DNA from: Pelomonas sp047654805
GTDB taxonomy: Bacteria > Pseudomonadota > Gammaproteobacteria > Burkholderiales > Burkholderiaceae_C
DNA length: 64,000 bases
Reading direction: 5' to 3'
Assembly (NCBI RefSeq): GCF_047654805.1
Contig: NZ_JASGIV010000001.1
Coordinates: forward strand, 930,001 to 994,000
Shown piece after piece: positions 1-6,907 of the stretch. The notes under the pieces were generated by a model, which saw nothing but the letters and a program-made list of their open reading frames with translations, made no database searches and had not been told where the DNA came from. The position numbers and the translations under genes were made by a program. The number at the start of each line of letters is the position of its first letter. Position 1 is the stretch's first letter.

Positions 1-1359
1 GACAAACTGCTGCGCGACTGCGCCCCGCTGGTGGCCGAGCACGGCCACACGCTGGTCGCCAACGAGGCGAGGGCGCTGCTCGACAGCCTGCGCCAGCGCG
101 CCGTCGCCGGCACGCTGGCGCAGGCCGAGTTGGACATGCTGGCGCAGATGCTCGTCGAGCGCGTGCAGGCGCGCATGCAGCCCAACTTGCGCGCGGTACT
201 CAATCTCACCGGCACCGTCATTCACACCAATCTCGGCCGCTCGCTGCTGGCCGACGCCGCGCTGCAGCAGGTGATGGCGCTGATGGGCTCGCCCAACAAC
301 CTTGAGTTCGACCTCCAGGCCGGTGCGCGCGGCGACCGCGACGACCTCATCGAAGGCCTGCTCTGCGAGCTGACCGGCGCCGAGGCCGCCACGGTCGTCA
401 ACAACAACGCCGCCGCCGTGCTGCTGGGCATCGCGGCGCTTGCGGGTGGCCGGGAGGCCATCGTGTCGCGCGGCGAGCTGGTGGAGATCGGCGGCGCCTT
501 TCGCATGCCCGACGTGATGAGCACGGCAGGCGCCACGCTGGTGGAGGTGGGCACGACCAACCGCACCCACCCGCGCGACTACGAGAACGCCATCACGCCG
601 CGCACGGCGCTCATCGTCAAGGTCCACACCAGCAACTATCAGGTGCAGGGCTTCACGGCCGCGGTCGACGAAGCCACGCTCGCCCCCATAGCGCATCGGG
701 CCGGCCTGCCGCTGATGACCGACCTGGGTAGCGGTGCGCTGGTCGACCTTTCCCGGTGGGGTCTGCCGGCCGAGCCCCTGCCGCAGGCCATGCTCGCGGC
801 CGGTTGCGATGTCGTCACCTTCAGCGGCGACAAGTTGCTGGGAGGGCCGCAGGCCGGCCTCATCGTGGGCAGCAAGGCAGCCGTCGGAAGGATCCGAAAG
901 TTCCCGATGAAGAGGGCGCTGCGCCTGTCCAAGCTGCCGTTCGCGGCGCTGGAGGCCACGCTGCGCCTGTACTTGCGTCCGGAGCGGCTGGTGCAGGACC
1001 TGCCGACACTGCGCCTGTTGACGCGCCCCCTGGACCAGATCGCCGGGCTTGCGCAGCGCCTGCTGCCCGACGTGGCCGCCGCCGTCGCGCCGCGCTTCAC
1101 CGTCGAGGCGGTCGCGCTGCAAAGCCAGATCGGCTCCGGCTCGCTGCCCGTCGAACGGCTGCCGTCCGCGGGCCTTGCCATCGCCGCCGCTGACGGCCGG
1201 GGTCGCAGTCTTGATGCCCTGGCCACAGCGCTGCGCGGCCTGCCGCGGCCCGTCATCGGCCGTATCAACGATGACCGCCTGCTGCTGGACCTGAGGGGCC
1301 TGGAGGAGCCTGCGCTGCTTACTTCTCAGCTGGCCGCGCTCAAGGAGTCTCTGGCGTGA
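1..1359 (+). CDS. selA: L-seryl-tRNA(Sec) selenium transferase, 5'-truncated by window edge
   Basis: PLP enzyme that converts seryl-tRNA(Sec) to selenocysteyl-tRNA(Sec) with selenophosphate. The frame is open from base 1. The first codons read DKLLRDCAPL, which matches the usual SelA N-terminal region (IDRLLRD-type), so the GTG at 31 is internal and the true start lies before the window. Visible landmarks are NLTGTVIHTNLGR near the N-terminus and the PLP-lysine motif SGDKLLGGPQAG in the middle. About 452 residues are inside the window, close to the 460-470 usual for the family, so only a short N-terminal piece is missing. selB starts 10 nt downstream, indicating one transcript. Identification is secure; only the start is unseen. 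Confidence 0.95.
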   Translation, partial: DKLLRDCAPLVAEHGHTLVANEARALLDSLRQRAVAGTLAQAELDMLAQMLVERVQARMQPNLRAVLNLTGTVIHTNLGRSLLADAALQQVMALMGSPNNLEFDLQAGARGDRDDLIEGLLCELTGAEAATVVNNNAAAVLLGIAALAGGREAIVSRGELVEIGGAFRMPDVMSTAGATLVEVGTTNRTHPRDYENAITPRTALIVKVHTSNYQVQGFTAAVDEATLAPIAHRAGLPLMTDLGSGALVDLSRWGLPAEPLPQAMLAAGCDVVTFSGDKLLGGPQAGLIVGSKAAVGRIRKFPMKRALRLSKLPFAALEATLRLYLRPERLVQDLPTLRLLTRPLDQIAGLAQRLLPDVAAAVAPRFTVEAVALQSQIGSGSLPVERLPSAGLAIAAADGRGRSLDALATALRGLPRPVIGRINDDRLLLDLRGLEEPALLTSQLAALKESLA

Positions 1360-1369
1360 AGGGATTGCC

Positions 1370-3238
1370 ATGATCGTGGGCACCGCCGGTCACATCGACC
1401 ATGGCAAGACCACGCTGGTGCGCGCGCTGACCGGTGTGGACACCGACCGGCTGCCCGAGGAGAAGGCGCGCGGCATCAGCATTGAGCTGGGCTATGCCTA
1501 CCTCGACGTGCCGGGCCTTGATGAACGCATTGGCTTCATCGACGTGCCGGGCCACGAGAAGCTGGTGCACACCATGCTGGCCGGCGCCAGTGGAATCGAC
1601 CTCGCGCTGCTGCTGGTCGCCGCTGACGACGGCGTGATGCCGCAGACCCGCGAACACCTGGCCGTGCTCAGCCTGCTGGGCCTGACACGCTGCGTGGTCG
1701 CCGTCACCAAGATCGACCGCGCCGAGCCCGGCCGCGTCGAGTCGCTGCAAGGCGAGGTGCGGGCGCTGTTGGCCGGCACCGGCCTGAAGGGCGCGCCCGT
1801 CCTTGCCGTCTCCGCGCAGACCGGGCAGGGCGTGCCGGCACTGCGCGAGCTGCTGTTCGAGGCCGCTCGCGACACGCGCCCGCGTGCGACTCGCCACCTG
1901 GCCGCTCGCCTCGCCGTGGACCGCGCGTTCAGTCTCGAGGGCGTCGGCACCGTCGTTACCGGCACGCTGCACGCCGGCGAGATCGCGGTGGGTGATGAAC
2001 TCTTCATCCAGGGGCAGCGTGCCCGCGTGCGAAGCCTGCATGCGCAAAACCGTGCTGTCGAGCGCGCCCAGGCCGGCCAGCGCTGCGCCGTCGCGCTGGC
2101 CGGCCTGACCAGGGAGCAGGCGCCGCGCGGCCAGTGGCTGACCGCGCCCGCAGCGGCGCTCGCCACCGACCGTTTCGATGCGCGGCTTACGCTGTGGCCC
2201 GGCGAGGTCAGGCCTCTGCGCTCCGGTGCGCGCGTACACCTGCACCTGGGTGCCCAATCCGTGACGGCCAGCGTCGCCGTGCTGGACGCGGGCGACGCGA
2301 TCGAGCCTGGCGCCTCGGCCCGCGTGCAGCTTGTCTGCCACGCGCCGGTCGGTGCGTGGCGTGGCGACCGCCTGGTGCTGCGCGATGCTGGCGCGACTCG
2401 CACGCTGGCCGGCGGCGTCGTGCTGGACCCATTCGCTCCCACTCGCTACCGCCGCACGCCCGAACGCCTGGCGGAGCTGGCCGCCTGCGAGCTGCCCACG
2501 CCGGCCCGGCGCCGCGAGCGGCTGCTGGCGTTGTCGTCGCTGGGCCTGGACCTGACCCGCTTTGCGCAGGCTGAAGGGATGGCCGAGCCGCTGGATGGCT
2601 GGGCCCTGGGTGACGAGGCCTGCGCCGCGCTGACGGTGAAGCTGCTCGCCGCGCTGGCCGATTTCCATGCCGGGTCACCCGACGAGCTCGGCCCTGATGC
2701 CGCACGGCTGCGCCGCCTCGTCGCGCCGCGCATCGCCGAGCCGCTGTGGCGCCAGTTGCTGGCCGAGCAGCGCGCGGCAGGCCGCATCGCCGTGCGCGGC
2801 GCCTTCGTACACCTGCCGGAGCATGGTGTTCAGCTCTCCGCCGCCGAGCAGCGCATCGCGCAGAAGGTGGCGCCGCGCCTGGGCGCCGCCGGGGCCGAAG
2901 GCGCCTGGGCGCGCGACCTCGCCAAGGACTGTGCCGAAGCCGAGCCGCTGATGCGCGCGACGCTGGCCCGCCTCGCCCAGCAGGGTGAACTGCACCAGGT
3001 GGTGAAAGACCTCTACTGCGACACCGCGACGATGGCCAGACTCGCCGCCGTTGCGCGGGCGCTGGGCGATACGTACGGCAAGGTCACTGCTGCGGCTTTT
3101 CGTGACGCCACAGGACTGGGCCGCAAGCGGGCCATCCAGCATCTGGAACACTTCGACCGCGTCGGGCTCCTGCGCCGCGTGGGCGACGAGCACCGGCTGC
3201 GTGCGGACAGCACGCTTTTCTCGGAGGCGACGAATTGA
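1370..3238 (+). CDS. selB: Selenocysteine-specific elongation factor SelB
   Basis: GTPase that carries Sec-tRNA to the ribosome at UGA codons marked by a SECIS hairpin. The 622-residue protein starts with the G1 motif GHIDHGKTT (about residues 7-15), followed by DVPGHE (G3) and TKID (G4). EF-Tu-like beta-barrel domains follow. The C-terminal third shows the winged-helix region that binds SECIS RNA (for example the segment with FRDATGLGRKRAIQHLEHFDR). Length is typical. ATG is preceded by AAGGG at 7-8 nt spacing. It lies between selA (10 nt upstream) and the tRNA-Sec gene (4 nt downstream), the classical selAB(C) arrangement. Confidence 0.96.
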   Translation: MIVGTAGHIDHGKTTLVRALTGVDTDRLPEEKARGISIELGYAYLDVPGLDERIGFIDVPGHEKLVHTMLAGASGIDLALLLVAADDGVMPQTREHLAVLSLLGLTRCVVAVTKIDRAEPGRVESLQGEVRALLAGTGLKGAPVLAVSAQTGQGVPALRELLFEAARDTRPRATRHLAARLAVDRAFSLEGVGTVVTGTLHAGEIAVGDELFIQGQRARVRSLHAQNRAVERAQAGQRCAVALAGLTREQAPRGQWLTAPAAALATDRFDARLTLWPGEVRPLRSGARVHLHLGAQSVTASVAVLDAGDAIEPGASARVQLVCHAPVGAWRGDRLVLRDAGATRTLAGGVVLDPFAPTRYRRTPERLAELAACELPTPARRRERLLALSSLGLDLTRFAQAEGMAEPLDGWALGDEACAALTVKLLAALADFHAGSPDELGPDAARLRRLVAPRIAEPLWRQLLAEQRAAGRIAVRGAFVHLPEHGVQLSAAEQRIAQKVAPRLGAAGAEGAWARDLAKDCAEAEPLMRATLARLAQQGELHQVVKDLYCDTATMARLAAVARALGDTYGKVTAAAFRDATGLGRKRAIQHLEHFDRVGLLRRVGDEHRLRADSTLFSEATN

Positions 3239-3242
3239 TCAT

Positions 3243-3338
3243 GGAAAGAGAACGACACCGGTGTGTCGGCCGGGCTTCAAACCCGGTGGGTGGCGCCACG
3301 CGCCGCTGGGTGGGTTCGACTCCCTCCTCTTTCCGCCA
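3243..3338 (+). tRNA. selC: tRNA-Sec (anticodon UCA)
   Basis: 96-nt gene beginning GGAAAGAG and ending CTCTTTCC-G-CCA, giving the 8-bp acceptor stem of bacterial tRNA-Sec with encoded CCA. The D arm is CGACAC-CGGT-GTGTCG, a 6-bp stem with a 4-nt loop, a hallmark of tRNA-Sec. The anticodon arm is CCGGG-CTTCAAA-CCCGG with anticodon TCA. A long variable arm (GTGGCGC-CAC-GCGCCGC) and a TTCGACT T loop follow. The T stem as read has one U-U opposition. It sits 4 nt after the selB stop, so it may be processed from the selAB transcript. Confidence 0.97.
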
Positions 3339-3407
3339 CTCGCGCGGCCTCGCCTGCCGTGCGGGCGCATATCTGCTCTGTGTCGTGCTCAATGAGGGTT
3401 GCGGACG

Positions 3408-3848
3408 ATGACGGACGCTGCGGTCATGGCCTTGCCGGCCGGGTTCTGGCTCTGGCCCGAGGACCAGACCTGGGCCCAACCCCTTGCGGGCGGCCGGGTC
3501 CGCATCGGCATCACGGCGCTGGGCCTGAAGGCCTCGGGCGAGATCTACATGTGCCGGCCCAAGCCGTTGGGCAGCGAAATCGAGCAGGGGCGTTCCATCG
3601 GTGTCGTCGAGCTGTCCAAATCCATCGTGGCGGTGAAGTCGCCGCTGTCGGGTGTCGTCACGCGCGTGAACGATGCGCTGGAGGATCGGCCCGAACTGGT
3701 CCACGAGTCACCTTACGACGCGGGCTGGCTGGCCGAGCTGGATCCGTCCCGTCTGGATGACGAGAAGTCGCGGCTCGCCATCGACGAGGGCGCCATTCGC
3801 GAGGCAATGGCGCAATGGGCCTTGCTCAACCGGCTGGACGGTGCGTGA
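3408..3848 (+). CDS. GcvH-like lipoyl-domain protein next to selenocysteine genes
   Basis: 146-residue protein with the biotinyl/lipoyl fold of glycine cleavage H protein. The segment VELSKSIVAVKSPLSG aligns with the GcvH lipoylation site (VESVKAASD-PVSG), placing the acceptor lysine at about residue 71. ATG at 3408 has a GAGGG ribosome site about 9 nt upstream; the TTG at 3399 lacks one. No other glycine cleavage gene (gcvT, gcvP) is nearby. The next gene overlaps its stop by 1 nt. Lipoate-binding GcvH-like proteins work with DsrE-type proteins in the sHdr sulfur-oxidation pathway, so a carrier role for sulfur or selenium is a reasonable inference, but the true role is unknown. Confidence 0.75.
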   Translation: MTDAAVMALPAGFWLWPEDQTWAQPLAGGRVRIGITALGLKASGEIYMCRPKPLGSEIEQGRSIGVVELSKSIVAVKSPLSGVVTRVNDALEDRPELVHESPYDAGWLAELDPSRLDDEKSRLAIDEGAIREAMAQWALLNRLDGA

Positions 3849-4228
3849 TGAAGCGCGCCGGACTCGCCATCCTGCTCTGGGCCGCCGATCCCGGCGACCC
3901 TGTGCGCCTGGCCACGCCGTTCGCGCATGCGGCGGCGGCGGCGGCGCTGGACATGCAGGTGGAGGTCTACTTCACAGCCCGTGCGGTGCTGCTGCTCAAG
4001 CCCGGCGTGGCCGGCGCGCTGCGGGCGTCGGAGCGTTTCGACAAGACGATCGGCGACTGGATGGACGACGCGCTGGCGCATGGCGCGCGCTTCCTTGCCT
4101 GCTCCGACGCACTCGCGGCCCAGGGCCTGACGCACGACGACCTGATCCCGGTCGCCCGCCGTCACGGTGGCGCGGTCCAATTTGCTTCCCGCGCCGCCCA
4201 TTCGGCGTGGGCGACCCTGGTGTTCTGA
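3848..4228 (+). CDS. DsrE-like small protein with one conserved-position cysteine
   Basis: 126-residue protein with a DsrE/DsrF-like alternating alpha/beta pattern: an initial hydrophobic strand (AGLAILLW), a helix of alanines, a second strand (MQVEVYFTARAVLLL) and a strand ending RFLACSDAL. The only cysteine is about residue 85, where DsrE-type sulfur carriers keep their persulfide cysteine. ATG overlaps the preceding stop (TGATG), so it is translationally coupled to the GcvH-like gene. The family assignment rests on pattern, not on a search. Likely a cytoplasmic sulfur- or selenium-handling partner of its neighbours (inference). Confidence 0.6.
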   Translation: MKRAGLAILLWAADPGDPVRLATPFAHAAAAAALDMQVEVYFTARAVLLLKPGVAGALRASERFDKTIGDWMDDALAHGARFLACSDALAAQGLTHDDLIPVARRHGGAVQFASRAAHSAWATLVF

Positions 4229-4259
4229 CACCTCAACCTCGACCCTCAGGAGAACTCAC

Positions 4260-5129
4260 ATGGCCCTCTCTCGTGTCGTCGCCGGTCTGGCGCGCGGTGT
4301 GGTGATGTCGCTGGCGCTGGCCGGCGTGGCGGCGCAGGCCCAGCAAGTGCTGCGCGTGACCGCCATTCCCGATGAGTCGCCCACGGAGCTGGCGCGCAAG
4401 TTCGCGCCGCTGGGCCAGTACCTGGAGAGCAAGCTCGGCATGAAGGTCGAGTGGACGCCGGTGACGGACTACGCCGCGGCCGTCGAGACCGTGGTCAACA
4501 AGAAGATCGACCTGGCCTGGTTCGGCGGCTTCACCTTCGTGCAGGCCAATGTGCGATCGGGCGGCAAGATCGTCCCGCTGGTGCAGCGCGAGGAGGACGA
4601 GAAGTTCCGCTCCGTCTTCATCACCGACGCCAGGAGCGGCATTGCCAGGCTGGAAGACCTCAAAGGCAAGACCCTGTCCTTCGGCTCGCAGAGCAGCACC
4701 TCCGGCCACCTGATGCCGCGCAGCTTCTTGCTGGCCGCCAAGATCAACCCGGACGCGGACCTCAAGCGTGTGGCCTTCAGTGGCGCGCACGATGCGACCA
4801 TCGCCGCCGTGGCCAGCGGCAAGGTGGATGCGGGTGCGCTGAACATCTCGGTCTGGGAGAAGTTCGTCGCTGAGAAGAAGGTGGACCCGGCGCAGGTCAA
4901 GGTCTTCTACACGACGCCGCCTTACTACGACTACAACTGGTCGGTGCACGCCGAGATGCCGCAGGCCCTGCAGGACAAGATCAAGGCTGCCTTCCTGGCG
5001 TTGGACCCGGCCACGCCGCAGGGCAAGGAGATCCTGGGCCTGCAGCGCGCCACCAGGTTCATTCCCAGCAAGCCCGAGAACTACAGCGGCATCAAGGCCG
5101 CCGCAGAGAACGCCGGTCTGCTGAAGTGA
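4260..5129 (+). CDS. PhnD-family periplasmic binding protein, probable selenate/oxyanion type
   Basis: 289-residue ABC transporter substrate-binding protein with a signal peptide (residues 1 to about 24, ending AQAQQ). The mature part reads VLRVTAIPDESPTELARKF, then VTDYAAAVE and DLAWFGGFTFVQ, as in PhnD-like proteins. The IPDE-PTEL start and GGFTFVQA segment resemble the subgroup annotated as putative selenate-binding proteins; this is from memory, not a search. AGGAG lies 7-8 nt before ATG. No permease or ATPase gene is adjacent, so it must borrow a transporter encoded elsewhere or act as a sensor. Placed after tRNA-Sec and the DsrE-like gene, it supports a selenium link. Confidence 0.8.
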   Translation: MALSRVVAGLARGVVMSLALAGVAAQAQQVLRVTAIPDESPTELARKFAPLGQYLESKLGMKVEWTPVTDYAAAVETVVNKKIDLAWFGGFTFVQANVRSGGKIVPLVQREEDEKFRSVFITDARSGIARLEDLKGKTLSFGSQSSTSGHLMPRSFLLAAKINPDADLKRVAFSGAHDATIAAVASGKVDAGALNISVWEKFVAEKKVDPAQVKVFYTTPPYYDYNWSVHAEMPQALQDKIKAAFLALDPATPQGKEILGLQRATRFIPSKPENYSGIKAAAENAGLLK

Positions 5130-5707
5130 TCATCCCGTCCGCGCTTGAGGCCCTGCTGGCCCGCTATTCGGTCGGCCCCAAGCATCTCGTCGAGCCCGGA
5201 CCCAGCGACGCCCAACTGGCATTGATGGTGCAGGCCGCGTTGCGCGCACCCGACCATGCCGAGTTGGTGCCATATCGCTTCAAGTTGGTGCGTGGCGATG
5301 CAAAACAGGGCATGGCCATCCTGTTTTCCAACGCCGCCCGCGACGCGGGCAAGGGCGAGGAGGGTGCAGCACTCGATGCCGAGCGTGCGCTGCGCCCGCC
5401 GATGACCGTGGCCGTCGTCGCCCGCATCGACCTGGGCCACCCGCAGGTGCCTGCGCACGAGCAGTGGGCCGCCGTGGGAGGCGCGATCAGCAACTTCCTG
5501 ACGGCCGCGCATCTGCTGGGCTTCGGCGGCAAGATGCTCAGCGGCGCCAAGGTACGCAACCCGACCATCGCCGCTGCGTTCTGCGAGCCGGGTGAGACCT
5601 TACTGGGTTGGATCGCTCTGGGCACGCCAATGCGAAAACCCGCCGGCCTGGCCCGCAAGCCCCATCCCGGGCAGGTGTTGATCGACTGGCACCCGCCTTG
5701 CAAGTGA
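5126..5707 (+). CDS. Nitroreductase-family FMN oxidoreductase
   Basis: 193-residue protein of the small nitroreductase family (YdjA-like length). APDHAELVPYRFKLV near residue 40 is the typical FMN-contact segment, and AVGGAISNFLTAAHLLGFGG is the usual central helix. It starts at GTG, overlapping the stop of the binding-protein gene by 4 nt (GTGA), so the two are coupled. Its place at the end of the selenium-associated run suggests reduction of an oxidised metabolite, perhaps a selenium compound (inference). It ends 10 nt before ureA. Confidence 0.82.
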   Translation: MIIPSALEALLARYSVGPKHLVEPGPSDAQLALMVQAALRAPDHAELVPYRFKLVRGDAKQGMAILFSNAARDAGKGEEGAALDAERALRPPMTVAVVARIDLGHPQVPAHEQWAAVGGAISNFLTAAHLLGFGGKMLSGAKVRNPTIAAAFCEPGETLLGWIALGTPMRKPAGLARKPHPGQVLIDWHPPCK

Positions 5708-5717
5708 CAGTGCAACT

Positions 5718-6020
5718 ATGGAACTGACACCCCGAGAGAAGGACAAGCTGCTGCTGTTCACCGCGGCGTTGCTTGCTGAACGCCGAAAAGCCCGCGGGCT
5801 CAAGCTCAACTACCCGGAATCCGTCGCGCTGATCAGCGCCGCCATCCTTGAAGGTGCCCGCGACGGCAAGACCGTGGCCGAGCTGATGAGTGAAGGCCGC
5901 ACGGTGCTGACCCGCGCCGACGTCATGGATGGCGTGCCCGAGATGATTCCAGAGATCCAGGTCGAAGCGACCTTTCCGGACGGGACCAAGCTGGTCACCG
6001 TCCATCAACCCATTGCCTGA
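5718..6020 (+). CDS. ureA: Urease gamma subunit
   Basis: 100-residue UreA of standard length, beginning MELTPREKDKLLLFTAALLA and containing KLNYPESVALI and the C-terminal VEATFPDGTKLVTVHQP. It is the small structural subunit of cytoplasmic nickel urease. No clear Shine-Dalgarno precedes ATG, and the gap to the nitroreductase gene is only 10 nt, so it may be read through from the selenium cluster. ureD, the usual upstream neighbour, is not here but at 32 kb. Confidence 0.97.
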   Translation: MELTPREKDKLLLFTAALLAERRKARGLKLNYPESVALISAAILEGARDGKTVAELMSEGRTVLTRADVMDGVPEMIPEIQVEATFPDGTKLVTVHQPIA

Positions 6021-6026
6021 ACGCCC

Positions 6027-6602
6027 ATGAAGACACTGCACCGCGGGCTCGCCGCCTTCGCCTTCGCGACCGCCGCCACCGCCGCCCAGGCCCACACCGG
6101 GGAGCCGGGCCACCTGCACGGTTTCGTCGACGGCGTGATGCATCCGTTGACGGGGCCCGACCACCTCGCCGCCATGCTGGCCGTGGGTATCTGGAGTGCT
6201 ATGGCGCTCAAGCACCCGCTGCGTGCGCCCATCGCCTTCGCTGCGTCGCTGCTGGCCGGGGCGCTGCTGTCGATGTTCACCGGCTGGCAGATGCCCGCGA
6301 TGGAAGCGGCTATCACCGTATCGCTGGCGGTGCTGGGCCTGCTGGTGGCTCTGCGCCTGGCCATGCCGGCGGTGGCGGGGGCTGCCACCGCAGCCATCCT
6401 GGCGTTCAGCCACGGCGCCGCGCACGGGCTGGAGCTGCAGGGCGTCGCTGCGCTGGGGGGCATGGTGCTCAGCACCTTGGTGCTGCACGGCGCGGGGCTG
6501 GCCATGGGCTGGAAGCTGCGCAACGCACCGTTGCTGGCCCGCGCGCTGCTGGGCGCCAGCGTCGCCGCACTGGCGGTCGCACGCCTGAGCGGAGCTGCCT
6601 GA
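6027..6602 (+). CDS. ureJ: HupE/UreJ family nickel permease
   Basis: 191-residue integral membrane protein with a cleavable N-terminal signal (ending AAQAHTGEPGH) and about five hydrophobic segments. The nickel-binding signature HPLTGPDH (about residues 39-46) is present, plus a later SHGAAHGLELQG. It sits between ureA and ureB, a known arrangement in Burkholderiales, and supplies nickel for the urease metallocentre. The stop overlaps the ureB ATG (TGATG). Confidence 0.9.
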   Translation: MKTLHRGLAAFAFATAATAAQAHTGEPGHLHGFVDGVMHPLTGPDHLAAMLAVGIWSAMALKHPLRAPIAFAASLLAGALLSMFTGWQMPAMEAAITVSLAVLGLLVALRLAMPAVAGAATAAILAFSHGAAHGLELQGVAALGGMVLSTLVLHGAGLAMGWKLRNAPLLARALLGASVAALAVARLSGAA

Positions 6603-6907
6603 TGATCCCGGGCGAGTTGATCACCGCCGAGGGTGAACACGAACTCAACCCCGGCCGGCGTACGCTGACGCTGAAGGTCGCCAATGCCGGCACGCGGCCC
6701 ATCCAGGTCGGTTCCCACTATCACTTCGCCGAGACCAACGCGGCGCTGGCCTTCGACCGCGAGGCGGCGCGTGGCATGCGGCTCAACATCTGCAGCGGCA
6801 CCGCCGTGCGCTTCGAGCCGGGGCAGACGCGTACCGTGGAGCTGGTTGCGCTGTCGGGCGACCGCGCCGTCTGGGGCTTTCGAGGCCTTGTGCAGGGCAA
6901 GCTATGA
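6602..6907 (+). CDS. ureB: Urease beta subunit
   Basis: 101-residue UreB of standard length: MIPGELITAEGEHELNPGR, then VGSHYHFAETNAALAFDR and a basic C-terminal segment. It is a structural subunit of the urease trimer. ATG overlaps the hupE/ureJ stop by 1 nt, and its own stop overlaps ureC by 4 nt, showing coupling through the operon. Confidence 0.97.
   Translation: MIPGELITAEGEHELNPGRRTLTLKVANAGTRPIQVGSHYHFAETNAALAFDREAARGMRLNICSGTAVRFEPGQTRTVELVALSGDRAVWGFRGLVQGKL

Noticed and set aside
31..1359. selA starting at GTG 31
   Set aside because: Codons 1-10 of the window already match the SelA N-terminal region in the same frame, so the gene starts outside.
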